From positions 2,666,001 through 2,730,000 of the forward strand of contig OY762456.1 of assembly GCA_963665785.1 (NCBI GenBank): a stretch of 64,000 nt of DNA. The letters run 5' to 3'. Of the stretch, positions 7,619 through 16,838 are shown piece after piece. The notes below the pieces were generated by a model. The model was not told the DNA's origin. It saw nothing but the letters and a program-made list of their open reading frames with translations, and searched no databases. Both the position numbers and the translations under genes were made by a program. This stretch comes from UBA7455 sp026713185. GTDB taxonomy: Bacteria > Pseudomonadota > Gammaproteobacteria > Pseudomonadales > Azotimanducaceae. Within the stretch, counting starts at the first letter, position 1. Each line of letters begins with the position of its first letter.

Positions 7619-8224
7619 TTATTGCCACAGTCCTTCCGACTTCACGAAATCAACAATCGTATCGACCCCAACCCCGGTTTTCATATCAGTGAATACGAAC
7701 GGAGCATCCTCCCGCATGCGTCTGGTGTCCCGTTCCATCACTTCCAGGGAGGCGCCTACATAGGGCGCCAGGTCCATTTTGTTGATGATCAGCAGGTCGC
7801 TGCGGGTAATCCCCGGACCACCCTTTCTGGGAATTTTCTCACCAGCCGCCACATCAATGACATACAGTGTCAGATCCACCAGTTCCGGACTGAAAGTGGC
7901 GCTCAGATTGTCTCCCCCGCTCTCGACAATCACTACCTCCAGTGCTGGAAACTTGACGTTCAGTGCATCGATTGCGGCCAGGTTCATGGATGCATCCTCG
8001 CGTATTGCCGTATGTGGGCATCCCCCTGTTTCCACACCGACTATTCGAGACTCCGGCAGCGCTTGGGATCGCCACAGGATCTGTGCATCTTCCTGCGTGT
8101 AAATGTCATTGGTGACCACCGCCAATTCAAACTCCCGGGACAGTTTACGGCAAAGATGTTCCACCAGTGTCGTTTTCCCCGCACCTACAGGGCCACCGAC
8201 ACCAATTCGTAATGGATCAGTCAT
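7619..8224 (-). CDS. ureG: Urease accessory GTPase UreG
   Basis: SIMIBI-class GTPase that powers nickel delivery to apo-urease in the UreDFG complex. P-loop GPVGAGKTT (residues 11-19), the nickel-binding Cys-Pro-His in VETGGCPHTAIREDASMN, ESGGDNLSATFSPELVD, and the base-recognition motif NKMDLA. 201 aa is the usual length. Last gene of the operon, 10 bp after ureF. Downstream it abuts the broken CaiB stub on the opposite strand. Confidence 0.97.
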   Translation of the reverse strand: MTDPLRIGVGGPVGAGKTTLVEHLCRKLSREFELAVVTNDIYTQEDAQILWRSQALPESRIVGVETGGCPHTAIREDASMNLAAIDALNVKFPALEVVIVESGGDNLSATFSPELVDLTLYVIDVAAGEKIPRKGGPGITRSDLLIINKMDLAPYVGASLEVMERDTRRMREDAPFVFTDMKTGVGVDTIVDFVKSEGLWQ

Positions 8225-8234
8225 AACTTACTCC

Positions 8235-8888
8235 CTATGATCGAAATAAACGGGTGTGCTGGGTTTCATGCCTGGCGCTGGCAAGAACAAATCCCGGCGC
8301 CGTTACGCCGATTGAATCGTCAGTACAGGCCAATGCCTGCGTAACAGCAGAATCGAGTCCTGCACCCAGACTGCGCAACATCAGTTGACCTCTCCGATGA
8401 CCCAGAGGAACGAGTTTTACCGATGCCAGCACCTGATTTTCGCACCAGGCCCAGGCATATCCGAGCATTGCGGTGTCAACAGAAATGCCGTTGTTGACCG
8501 CAAGCACGGCGAATGCTGCCGGAAATCCTGGATTAACACCGGGCATGGGTTCATCCATCGTTTGCGCCAACCGGCATAGAGCCATCCCCATCTGCCGGTC
8601 TTCATCCCTTAGTTCCGAAGTCTCCCGGCAGGCACGACTGACCCGGTCCCAATGCCTTACCAATTCCTCATCATTTGCTTTCCAGGCGCCATGCACCCTT
8701 TTGATAATGGGAAGATCAACGTTGGCCAGGGAATGTTGCAGAATTCCGGCTATCCAGGTTTCCGCCGTTACCGCGTCATTTACCCAGCCACAATTAACAG
8801 CCTGTTCAAGACCTTGAGAATAATGAAATGCCCCTACGGGTAACGACGGGGATATCAGCTGCCACAGACGTATCATTTCAGTGTTCAT
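8235..8888 (-). CDS. ureF: Urease accessory protein UreF
   Basis: All-helical chaperone that links UreD-urease to UreG and gates its GTPase activity. Residues 8-35 read LWQLISPSLPVGAFHYSQGLEQAV, the conserved N-terminal UreF signature. 217 aa. The start overlaps the ureE stop by 4 bp (ATGA), so it is translationally coupled. Confidence 0.94.
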   Translation of the reverse strand: MNTEMIRLWQLISPSLPVGAFHYSQGLEQAVNCGWVNDAVTAETWIAGILQHSLANVDLPIIKRVHGAWKANDEELVRHWDRVSRACRETSELRDEDRQMGMALCRLAQTMDEPMPGVNPGFPAAFAVLAVNNGISVDTAMLGYAWAWCENQVLASVKLVPLGHRRGQLMLRSLGAGLDSAVTQALACTDDSIGVTAPGFVLASARHETQHTRLFRS

Positions 8889-9340
8889 TTATCCTGCCCT
8901 GTGTGATGGTGGGCATGATAGGCCCCTCCCTCCGGTTCGAACGGCGCGATTTCAGATTCCGGTTTACAGCCAAGTCCCTGCACCATTTCATCCAGCACAT
9001 GATCAGCCAGATATCGCAACCACCCGTTCCCCACCTGCACCCACACATGTCGATTGCCAAGATGATAGGCAACCCGGGCCAGTATTTCCGGGTCCTGCGC
9101 ATGGACAGTCGATACGCGTTCACTGGCGGCCACAACGGCTATGACACGATTGTCATCGCTTTGCAGATAATCGCCCCCTCGCATTATCGTTCCGCGAGGC
9201 AATCTGATTCCGATGGATTCACGTGACGTCAAACGGATCTTCTGCCGGGTTTTTTCGCGGCGTGCATAGCCCAGCGATACCACGCCGGATACTTCCCCGA
9301 CTTTCTCACCCGACCGTATGATCCTGGTAAACTGGTCCAT
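8885..9340 (-). CDS. ureE: Urease accessory nickel chaperone UreE
   Basis: Metallochaperone that donates Ni(II). 151 residues with the N-terminal peptide-binding domain (LTSRESIGIRLPRGTIMRGGDYLQ) and the C-terminal metal-binding domain containing YHLGNRHVWVQ. A short His-rich tail (AYHAHHHTGQDK) ends the protein; it is more modest than in Klebsiella but likely binds nickel. Two bases separate it from the ureC stop. Confidence 0.95.
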   Translation of the reverse strand: MDQFTRIIRSGEKVGEVSGVVSLGYARREKTRQKIRLTSRESIGIRLPRGTIMRGGDYLQSDDNRVIAVVAASERVSTVHAQDPEILARVAYHLGNRHVWVQVGNGWLRYLADHVLDEMVQGLGCKPESEIAPFEPEGGAYHAHHHTGQDK

Positions 9341-9342
9341 GA

Positions 9343-11046
9343 TCAGAACAGAAAGTAACGCTGTGCCAGCGGCAGAATTTCTGCCGGTTCACAGGTTAAA
9401 TATTCTCCATCCGCTCTGACCTGATAGGTCTCCGGATCCACCTCGATCTCCGGGCAGTAATCATTCAGCCTCATGTCCGATTTCTTCACCGACCGGGTAC
9501 CGCTAACCGCGATCACCGGTTTTTGCAGGCCTAACTGCCCGGCGATGTCATCGCCGGCTGCAGCCGCTGACACAAACGTCACGGATGTCGCGGTCAGCGC
9601 CCTGCCGAATGCTCCAAACATCGGCCGGTAATGTACCGGCTGCGGTGTTGGAATTGACGCATTGGGGTCACCCATCGGTGCGGCGGCGATGGCGCCTCCC
9701 TTGATAATCATCGACGGTTTTGTGCCGAAGAAGGCTGGTTTCCACAGCACCAGATCTGCGAGTTTACCGACTTCCACAGAGCCCACCTCGGCAGACAGTC
9801 CGTGAGCTATGGCCGGATTGATGGTGTACTTTGCGATGTACCGCTTGACACGCTGGTTGTCATTACGATCCGAATCTCCGGCAAGAGCACCCCGTTGAAC
9901 CTTCATCTTGTGCGCGGTCTGCCAGGTGCGGATGATGACCTCTCCAACCCGGCCCATCGCCTGGGAATCCGATGCAATCATCGAAAATGCCCCAAGGTCA
10001 TGGAGAATATCCTCCGCGGCAATGGTCTCCCGGCGAATCCGGGATTCCGCAAACGCTACATCCTCCGGGATAGCGGGGTCCAGGTGATGGCATACCATGA
10101 GCATATCCAGATGTTCATCCACGGTGTTGACCGTATACGGCCTGGTGGGATTGGTGGAAGAAGGCAGGACATTGGGCAGACCGCAGGCCCGGATGATGTC
10201 CGGAGCATGTCCACCCCCTGCACCCTCGGTGTGAAATGTGTGTATGGTCCGATCCTTGAAAGCGGCCAGGGTATTCTCGACGAATCCGGATTCATTCAGG
10301 GTATCGGTGTGGATCGCAACCTGAACATCCATCGCGTCGGCAACATCCAGGCAGTTGTCAATCGCCGCCGGTGTGGTACCCCAGTCCTCATGGAGTTTGA
10401 GTCCCATTGCCCCCGCCCGGACCTGTTCAGTGAGTGCTTCCGGCAGACTCGCATTGCCCTTGCCCATGAAACCCAGATTCATGGGGAAGCCCTCTGCAGA
10501 CTGCAGCATTCTGGCGATGTGCCAGGGTCCCGGCGTACAGGTAGTGGCATTGGTACCGGTCGCCGGACCCGTGCCGCCGCCAAGCATGGTGGTGATACCC
10601 GACATCATGGCCTCTTCTATCTGCTGCGGGCATATGAAGTGAATATGAGCATCGATTCCCCCTGCCGTCAGTATCTGACCTTCACCGGCAATCGCTTCCG
10701 TACCGGGTCCTATGACAATATTCACACCTTCCTGCGTATCCGGATTGCCGGCTTTGCCGATAGCGGCTATACGACCGTTATTAATACCCACATCGGCCTT
10801 TACAATACCCCAGTAATCGACAATCAAGGCATTGGTGATCACCGTATCCACAGTCTCCTGCGAAGAACGCTGGGATTGACCCATGCCGTCCCGGATAACC
10901 TTGCCGCCGCCAAATTTGACCTCATCACCGTATATGGCATGGTCATGCTCCACTTCTATCAGCAGATCGGTGTCTCCCAGACGTATCCGGTCTCCGGTTG
11001 TAGGACCAAACATATCCGCATAGGCATTTCGCGACATTGTGCTCAT
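9343..11046 (-). CDS. ureC: Urease alpha subunit UreC
   Basis: Catalytic subunit hydrolysing urea to ammonia and carbamate at a di-nickel centre in the cytoplasm. 567 residues, the standard length. Nickel-ligand His pair in GGIDAHIHFICP, the lysine to be carbamylated in MGLKLHEDWG (about residue 217), HTDTLNESGF, HTEGAGGGHAPDI, and the flap with the catalytic Cys/His in MVCHHLDP (about 319-321). No key residue is missing. Four-base ATGA overlap with ureB. Confidence 0.98.
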   Translation of the reverse strand: MSTMSRNAYADMFGPTTGDRIRLGDTDLLIEVEHDHAIYGDEVKFGGGKVIRDGMGQSQRSSQETVDTVITNALIVDYWGIVKADVGINNGRIAAIGKAGNPDTQEGVNIVIGPGTEAIAGEGQILTAGGIDAHIHFICPQQIEEAMMSGITTMLGGGTGPATGTNATTCTPGPWHIARMLQSAEGFPMNLGFMGKGNASLPEALTEQVRAGAMGLKLHEDWGTTPAAIDNCLDVADAMDVQVAIHTDTLNESGFVENTLAAFKDRTIHTFHTEGAGGGHAPDIIRACGLPNVLPSSTNPTRPYTVNTVDEHLDMLMVCHHLDPAIPEDVAFAESRIRRETIAAEDILHDLGAFSMIASDSQAMGRVGEVIIRTWQTAHKMKVQRGALAGDSDRNDNQRVKRYIAKYTINPAIAHGLSAEVGSVEVGKLADLVLWKPAFFGTKPSMIIKGGAIAAAPMGDPNASIPTPQPVHYRPMFGAFGRALTATSVTFVSAAAAGDDIAGQLGLQKPVIAVSGTRSVKKSDMRLNDYCPEIEVDPETYQVRADGEYLTCEPAEILPLAQRYFLF

Positions 11047-11360
11047 GATTCATCCTCCAACGGACCCATTACTGCCTGATTAAACCCATATATCGTTTTT
11101 TCACCGCCAAATTCGACGAGGTTCACGGTACGTGTCTGCCCCGGTTCGAATCGCACTGCTGTCCCGGCGGGGATGTTCAGACGAAAGCCGCGGCAAAGTG
11201 ACCGGTCAAATTCCAGGGCGGAATTGGTTTCGGCAAAGTGATAATGGGATCCCACTTGAACCGGCCGGTCACCGGTATTGGTCACCGCCAGATCAAGCGT
11301 TGTCCGACCCGGGTTCAGAATCAGTTCGCCTGCTTCTACCAGTGTTTCTCCAGGTATCAT
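11043..11360 (-). CDS. ureB: Urease beta subunit UreB
   Basis: Structural subunit of the (UreABC)3 heterotrimer. 105 aa opening MIPGETLVEAGELILNPGR and containing VGSHYHFAETNSALEFDR and the RFEPGQTRTVNLVEFGG segment, all family-conserved. It lies 12 bp after ureA and overlaps ureC by 4 bp. Confidence 0.97.
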   Translation of the reverse strand: MIPGETLVEAGELILNPGRTTLDLAVTNTGDRPVQVGSHYHFAETNSALEFDRSLCRGFRLNIPAGTAVRFEPGQTRTVNLVEFGGEKTIYGFNQAVMGPLEDES

Positions 11361-11372
11361 AGTCGTCTCCCG

Positions 11373-11675
11373 TTAAACTATCGGATTGTGGACAGTCACC
11401 AGCTTGGTCCCGTCCGGAAAGGTGGCTTCAACCTGAACTTCCTGAAGCAGTTCCGGTATGCCCTCCATCACGTCATCGCGGCTGAGAATTTCCGTACCAT
11501 AGGACATCAACGCTGCGACAGACCTGCCATCTCGCGCACCTTCCATAATGGCGGCAGAAATCAGAGCAACGGATTCCGGATAGTTGAGCTTTACACCCCG
11601 GGCACGCCGCTGCTCCGCCAGTTGCGCCGCCACAAAAATCAGCAGTTTGTCTTTTTCTCTCGGGGTCAATTCCAC
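11373..11675 (-). CDS. ureA: Urease gamma subunit UreA
   Basis: Smallest urease subunit: 100 aa, MELTPREKDKLLIFVAAQLAE at the start, KLNYPESVALISAAIMEGARDG in the middle and VTVHNPI near the end. Subunits are encoded separately (A, B, C), as in most proteobacteria rather than fused as in Helicobacter. 40 bp after ureD. Confidence 0.97.
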   Translation of the reverse strand: MELTPREKDKLLIFVAAQLAEQRRARGVKLNYPESVALISAAIMEGARDGRSVAALMSYGTEILSRDDVMEGIPELLQEVQVEATFPDGTKLVTVHNPIV

Positions 11676-11715
11676 TGTTGCCTCCAGTTATCCACTGTCT
11701 CCGGATTCATTATAG

Positions 11716-12546
11716 TCACGTCGCCCAGACCCTGGGCGATCCGGGTGTGAATCCGTTAATCATCTCCCGTACACTCAACCAGATATCCGCAAATATCTGC
11801 CTTAACAGAACCGCATCATCAGCCAGGGCCCGGACCACCAGTACGTCATCCACCAGCGTCACCGCTATCTCACCAGCGCTGATATCTTCAAGACGCGGAC
11901 GCAGATGAGACAGAATGTCATCGTCCGCGGGAAATCCATAAAACGTACCCAGAACTGTATGTCCGGATAATCCCCATGACGCTTCCAGTACCTGTTCTCC
12001 TGCCCGCCACCGTTGACGTTCCATCAACACCGGTAATTTGTCTACAAAAAGCCGAAACCCCTGGTCAAATTCGCCGGTTGTATAATGATCACCACTGGCA
12101 GGACGGCCCATGGAAGTAATATCCCAGCCGCAGAACCGGGAACCGGACGCCACTCGAACTTCCATTTCCTGGGAGAGACGGCTACCGCCATACAATATCG
12201 AATCCTGTGGCAACCACTCCAGGCTGGCGCCTGCTTCAACATTCAACCGGTATTTTATGGTGCTCAATGGTCCCGCACTGCGATAAACCCTGGTGGCGCC
12301 AGGCGTTGTGATCAGCGCGGCTGAACCTTTGCCTGCCCTGACACTGACCGACAATTCATCGCCGCCCACGACACCACCGGGTGGATGCAACAGATAGACA
12401 TGACATACTCCATCTTCCGGATAAAAAGGTTTCTGTACACGCAGCGGTCCGTTATGCCGGCAACGGCTGACAATGGACCTTTCTTTCGTCCGTTCAAATT
12501 GCAGGTCAAGCGCCGCCGTCCAGCCGGACCCGTAGCCAACGTTCAT
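11716..12546 (-). CDS. ureD: Urease accessory protein UreD
   Basis: Scaffold chaperone that binds apo-urease and forms a tunnel for nickel from UreG/UreF. 276 aa with the HPPGGVVGGDELSVSV motif (about residues 53-68) and LEWLPQDSILYGGS, typical of UreD. It overlaps the urtE stop by 4 bp (ATGA), joining the transporter half of the operon to the enzyme half. Confidence 0.94.
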   Translation of the reverse strand: MNVGYGSGWTAALDLQFERTKERSIVSRCRHNGPLRVQKPFYPEDGVCHVYLLHPPGGVVGGDELSVSVRAGKGSAALITTPGATRVYRSAGPLSTIKYRLNVEAGASLEWLPQDSILYGGSRLSQEMEVRVASGSRFCGWDITSMGRPASGDHYTTGEFDQGFRLFVDKLPVLMERQRWRAGEQVLEASWGLSGHTVLGTFYGFPADDDILSHLRPRLEDISAGEIAVTLVDDVLVVRALADDAVLLRQIFADIWLSVREMINGFTPGSPRVWAT

Positions 12547-13241
12547 ACTGACAGGTGCTCTGCAATCATTGTTTCTGACAATTCCGCCATGGCGCCGGAT
12601 GCCACCATGGCGCCTTTACTCATGATATGAAAGTGGCTGGCGACCTTGCGGGCAAAGGGCAGTTTCTGTTCAACCACCAGTACCGTCAGACCAAGTTCCC
12701 GGTTCAGGCGGGTGATCACACCGCCTATTTCCTGAACGATGTTGGGTTGAATACCCTCTGTCGGCTCATCCAGAATCAGAAATTCAGGATTAATCACCAA
12801 CGCTCTTGCAATGGCGAGTTGCTGCTGCTGCCCACCGGACAGGTCCCCTCCCCTGCGGTGCATCATGCTCTGCAGCACCGGGAACAAGTCAAAGATCAGA
12901 TCCGGCAATTGCCTCTGCGTTTTTGGCAGTGCGCCCAGCCCGGTCTGCAGATTTTCTTCCACGGTCAACAATGGAAAAATCATCCGGCCCTGGGGGACAT
13001 ATCCGATGCGCAGCGGCGCTCTGCGGTCTGCTCTTTCTGCGGTCAGATCAGTATCCTGATATTGGATCGTGCCGGAATCCAGGGGCAAAAGACCCATGAT
13101 ACAGTTGAGCAACGTGGTTTTACCGACGCCATTTCTGCCGATCAGGCAGACGCAACTGCCGGGCTCTATCAACATGTCCACATCCCACAGCGTGTGGGAC
13201 TGACCATATGACTGATTCAAACCGGAAATGGTCAGCATCAT
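12543..13241 (-). CDS. urtE: Urea ABC transporter ATPase UrtE
   Basis: LivF-like ATPase of the high-affinity urea transporter. Walker A GRNGVGKTT (about residues 38-46), ABC signature LSGGQQQQLAIARAL, Walker B LILDEPTEGIQP (note the Glu-Gly after DEPT, typical of UrtE), and a His-switch region VVEQKL. 232 aa. Overlaps urtD by 4 bp. Confidence 0.95.
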   Translation of the reverse strand: MMLTISGLNQSYGQSHTLWDVDMLIEPGSCVCLIGRNGVGKTTLLNCIMGLLPLDSGTIQYQDTDLTAERADRRAPLRIGYVPQGRMIFPLLTVEENLQTGLGALPKTQRQLPDLIFDLFPVLQSMMHRRGGDLSGGQQQQLAIARALVINPEFLILDEPTEGIQPNIVQEIGGVITRLNRELGLTVLVVEQKLPFARKVASHFHIMSKGAMVASGAMAELSETMIAEHLSV

Positions 13242-14086
13242 ATCCCCAGATACACTTCTCGCACCGCAGGGTCCTCCTGTATAGCATCAAAGGGACCTTC
13301 CGCCAGGACACTGCCTTCGTGCAATACCGTTACCTGTTTCGCAATGGAGCGAACAAACTCCATATCGTGTTCCACCACCACCACGGAATGATCTCCTGCC
13401 AACCGGGTCAACAGGACCGAGGTTGCTTCTGTCTCCTGCTGCGTCATCCCGGCCACCGGTTCATCAACCAGCAGCAGCAATGGATTCTGCATTAACAGCA
13501 TGCCTATCTCCAGCCACTGTTTTTGTCCGTGAGACAACGCGCCAGCCAGTTTACCCCGCTCTTCTATCAAACTTGTCATGTCGAGGACTTCTTCGATTCT
13601 GTCTTTCTCCTCACCCGTCAATGTATGGAACAGGGTAGGCCAGACCCGTTTTTCTCCTTCCATCGCCAACTCAAGGTTCGCATGGACGGTATGCTGTTCA
13701 AAGACCGTTGGTTTCTGAAATTTACGGCCTATGCCGACGGAGGCAATCTGTGGTTCGGTCATTCGCAACAGGTCCAGTCTCTGGCCAAAATACGCACTGC
13801 CATGACTGGGACGGGTCTTGCCCGTGATGACATCCATGAGCGTTGTCTTGCCGGCGCCGTTTGGCCCGATAATGCAGCGCAATTCCCCCACTTCTATATA
13901 AAGCGTGAGGTTGTTCAAAACCCGGAATCCGTCAAAACTGACGTTGATATCTTCAAGATACAGGATGATGCCCGTAGATGTGTCCACCAATTCCTGACGG
14001 GAGGGCTGTTCAATCAAAAATTCGAATACCCGTTCCCTGTCGATCAACGGATATCGATTGGGCGAGCTGTCTTCTTTATCGGCCAT
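13238..14086 (-). CDS. urtD: Urea ABC transporter ATPase UrtD
   Basis: LivG-like ATPase partner of UrtE. Walker A GPNGAGKTTLM, signature LSHGQKQWLEIGMLL, Walker B LLLVDEPVAGMT, H-loop VVEHDMEFV. I place the start at the ATG at 14084-14086 (MADKEDSS), because GGAG lies 8 bases upstream. An in-frame GTG at 14119 would give 293 aa and a 44-bp overlap with urtC; the chosen start leaves an 11-bp overlap. The N-terminal 50 residues before the ABC core are longer than in LivG, as usual for UrtD. Confidence 0.92.
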   Translation of the reverse strand: MADKEDSSPNRYPLIDRERVFEFLIEQPSRQELVDTSTGIILYLEDINVSFDGFRVLNNLTLYIEVGELRCIIGPNGAGKTTLMDVITGKTRPSHGSAYFGQRLDLLRMTEPQIASVGIGRKFQKPTVFEQHTVHANLELAMEGEKRVWPTLFHTLTGEEKDRIEEVLDMTSLIEERGKLAGALSHGQKQWLEIGMLLMQNPLLLLVDEPVAGMTQQETEATSVLLTRLAGDHSVVVVEHDMEFVRSIAKQVTVLHEGSVLAEGPFDAIQEDPAVREVYLGI

Positions 14087-15167
14087 GGTTACTCCGTCGT
14101 CGCCAGATGCCAACCACACCCCTGGGCAGGAATATGGTCACCAGCACAAACATTGCGCCCAGCACAAACAACCATACTTCCGGCAAGGCGCCGGTCAACA
14201 CCGTTTTCACATAATTGACAATGCCGGCGCCAAGTGCAGCGCCGTACAACGTGGCCCTGCCGCCCAAAGCCACCCAGACCACCAGTTCTATGGAATATAG
14301 CGGCTGGAATTCACCCGGATTAATGATACCCACCTGCGGTACATACAATGCCCCGGCGATTCCCGCAAGCACGGCGGACATAGTGAATATCCAGACCTGA
14401 TAACGCTCAACCCGGTAACCGATGAACCGGGCACGCGCCTCTCCGTCACGAACCGCCGTTACCACACTGCCCAGCCTGGAGTTCACGATATAGCGGCACA
14501 CCAGATATCCGAGCGCCAGGGCAATGACCGAACTGATGAACAGCCAGACTCGGGTCGTATCGGATTGCAGACTGGCGCCCAGAATATCCTTGAAGTCCGT
14601 CAATCCATTGTTACCGCCAAAACCCAGCTCATTGCGAAAGAACGCCAGCATCAGGGCGTAGGTCAACGCCTGCGTCATGATGGAGAGGTATACGCCTGAC
14701 ACGCGGGAGCGAAAAGCCAGCCAGCCGAATACAAAAGCCAGGATCCCCGGTGCGAACATGACCATCAACACGGCAAACCAGAACTGATCGAACCCGTACC
14801 AGTACCAGGGCAAAGAGTCCCAGTTGAGAAAAACCATAAAGTCCGGTAATTCGGGGTGCCCGTAAACACCGCGTTCTCCAATCTGGCGCATCAGGTACAT
14901 GCCCATGGCATAACCGCCAAGAGCAAAAAATGCACCGTGCCCCAGGCTCAGAATGCCGCAGTATCCCCACACCAGATCCAGCGCCACGGCAAGCAGTGCG
15001 TAGCAGAGGTATTTACCCAGCAGGGTGACGGTGTAAGTGGGTATGTGAAAGAATGAATCGGCGGGCACCCACAGGTTTGCGATGGGTACAACAACAGCCA
15101 TGCCGAAGAGAACAGCCAGAAAAATCCGCCCGCCTGTCTCATGATCCAGCAGGTATTTCCCCAGCAT
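14076..15167 (-). CDS. urtC: Urea ABC transporter permease UrtC
   Basis: LivM-type permease, 363 aa with about ten hydrophobic segments. Family motifs: YALLAVALDLVWGYCGILSLGHGAFFALGGYAMGMYL, the NGLTDFKDILG loop and the EAA-like cytoplasmic loop AVRDGEARARFIGYRVERYQV. The start overlaps the urtB stop by one base (TGATG). Confidence 0.94.
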   Translation of the reverse strand: MLGKYLLDHETGGRIFLAVLFGMAVVVPIANLWVPADSFFHIPTYTVTLLGKYLCYALLAVALDLVWGYCGILSLGHGAFFALGGYAMGMYLMRQIGERGVYGHPELPDFMVFLNWDSLPWYWYGFDQFWFAVLMVMFAPGILAFVFGWLAFRSRVSGVYLSIMTQALTYALMLAFFRNELGFGGNNGLTDFKDILGASLQSDTTRVWLFISSVIALALGYLVCRYIVNSRLGSVVTAVRDGEARARFIGYRVERYQVWIFTMSAVLAGIAGALYVPQVGIINPGEFQPLYSIELVVWVALGGRATLYGAALGAGIVNYVKTVLTGALPEVWLFVLGAMFVLVTIFLPRGVVGIWRRRSNHGR

Positions 15168-16768
15168 CAGTTTTCCACCGCCCGGCCTTTCTGGGGGAAT
15201 AATCCCCGGGGCCTTCTCTGGATAAAGAGGATGATAAAAATCAAAACCAGTATTTTCGCCACAACTGCGCCGGCATACGGTTCAAGAAATTTGTTGACGA
15301 CGCCAAGCGACAGACCGGCAACCAGCGTCCCCCACAGGTTACCGACCCCGCCAAAGACAACCACCATAAAAGAATCGACGATGTAACTCTGACCCAGGTT
15401 TGGCCCCACATTGGTCAACTGGGACAATGCAACCCCGGCAACACCGGCAATACCCGCGCCCAGTCCAAAGGTCAGGATATCAACCCTTGTATTACGAATA
15501 CCCATCGCCTGTGCCATCGCCCGGTTCTGGGTCACTGCGCGAACCTCCAGACCCAGTCGTGTCTTCTGCAGGATCAGGAGCAGCGCGGCAAATACCATCA
15601 GCGCAAAGAAGAAGATATAGAGACGGTTCCAGGTAATCGACAGACCACCGACAATCTCCAGTGACCCGCTCATCCATTCCGGCGTGATTACTGACCGGTT
15701 CAGTGGAGAGAAAACCGTGCGCACCAACTGCTGCAGAATCAGACTGACGCCAAAGGTTGCCAGCAGCGTTTCCAATGGTCTGCCGTAGAGATAGCGTATG
15801 ACCCCTCTTTCAATAATGATGCCTGCGGTGCCGGAGACAACAAAGGCGGCGGGAATGGCTATAAACAGGGACCAGGCTATGGCATCCGGAAACAACAACT
15901 GCACCACATAGGTCGTGTAGGCGCCCAGCATGATGAGTTCACCATGGGCCATGTTGATGACTCCCATGACACCAAAAGTTATGGACAGGCCGATCGCCGC
16001 CAGCACCAGGACAGAACCGAGACTCAAGCCGAAGAACAGCGTCTCTATCATCTGATACCGGGAAACTTTCTTTTCTATAGCCAGGAGAGAATTTGTTGCA
16101 GCACTGCGCAATTCCTCATCCAGACTGGCATCCCCGGCAATATTCGTCAGTTTGACGCGGACATTGGCATGCAGGTTATCCGCACTGGCCTGGATGGCCG
16201 CCAGTCTGACCGCGGCATCATCAGAATCAAGGTCAAAGACCACAAGCGCCAGATCCAGGGCCGCAAGCACCGACGTATTCGATTCCACAGTCTTCTGCTG
16301 CACAATAACATCGCGCAGATTGATATCACCGGTGTTGGAGATTGCCGCAACGGCTGCAATGCGTGCATCAGGTTCCGGTGCATTCAACTGTCGGGACGCA
16401 ATAAGCCCCTTAAGTTGTCGACGTAACTTATTGTTGACACTTATTTTTCTAACATCCCGACGACCTGCATCGCCAAGATCCTCACCGGTAACGGCATCTA
16501 CCAGGTGATAGCCCCCGGCTTCCAGAGAAGTGGCAAAGACCACAACATCACTGCGCCGTCTGGAATAGAGTTCTCCCTCTAGCAAAGCATCAAGAACAAG
16601 ATCAACCCGGGGATGTTCCATTACCGCCAGTTGGTTGGCGGCGACCGTCTTGTCTGCAAACGAGCGAGTATTCAGCGACAGGACCGCCGTTTCGAATGCA
16701 TCACTGCTCATTACCGGCCAGGAAATGAGCAACCCGGCCAATAATCCAGAGAACCTGAAGAATCTCAA
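15167..16768 (-). CDS. urtB: Urea ABC transporter permease UrtB
   Basis: LivH-type permease, 533 aa. A signal sequence (about residues 1-22) and a periplasmic HEAT-like N-terminal region of about 230 residues precede the membrane domain, the long form usual for UrtB. The membrane part begins MIETLFFGLSLGSVLVLAAIGLSITFGVMGVINMAHGELIMLGAY and includes AQAMGIRNTRVDILTFGLGAGIAGVAGV. Separated from urtA by 70 bp containing a hairpin. Confidence 0.94.
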   Translation of the reverse strand: MRFFRFSGLLAGLLISWPVMSSDAFETAVLSLNTRSFADKTVAANQLAVMEHPRVDLVLDALLEGELYSRRRSDVVVFATSLEAGGYHLVDAVTGEDLGDAGRRDVRKISVNNKLRRQLKGLIASRQLNAPEPDARIAAVAAISNTGDINLRDVIVQQKTVESNTSVLAALDLALVVFDLDSDDAAVRLAAIQASADNLHANVRVKLTNIAGDASLDEELRSAATNSLLAIEKKVSRYQMIETLFFGLSLGSVLVLAAIGLSITFGVMGVINMAHGELIMLGAYTTYVVQLLFPDAIAWSLFIAIPAAFVVSGTAGIIIERGVIRYLYGRPLETLLATFGVSLILQQLVRTVFSPLNRSVITPEWMSGSLEIVGGLSITWNRLYIFFFALMVFAALLLILQKTRLGLEVRAVTQNRAMAQAMGIRNTRVDILTFGLGAGIAGVAGVALSQLTNVGPNLGQSYIVDSFMVVVFGGVGNLWGTLVAGLSLGVVNKFLEPYAGAVVAKILVLIFIILFIQRRPRGLFPQKGRAVEN

Positions 16769-16782
16769 AAAACAACTCCGAA

Positions 16783-16810
16783 AAAGGCGAATGTTAACCC
16801 ATTCGCCTTT
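16783..16810 (-). terminator. Hairpin between urtA and urtB (attenuator)
   Basis: AAAGGCGAATG (16783-16793) pairs perfectly over 11 bp with CATTCGCCTTT (16800-16810). On the transcribed strand the stem is followed by T residues (CTTTTTCGG). It would end part of the transcripts after urtA, giving more binding protein than permease, a common layout in ABC operons. Confidence 0.7.
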
Positions 16811-16838
16811 CGGTTATGCAGTCCCGGTAAAGAAAACT

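Noticed and set aside
9802..11079. Long plus-strand frame (425 codons) opposite ureC
   Set aside because: It is the antisense shadow of the highly conserved ureC; the composition of GC-rich codons opens the opposite frame. No domain and no ribosome site.
13523..14218. Plus-strand frame of 231 codons opposite urtD
   Set aside because: Shadow of urtD/urtC; the minus-strand ABC motifs are unambiguous.
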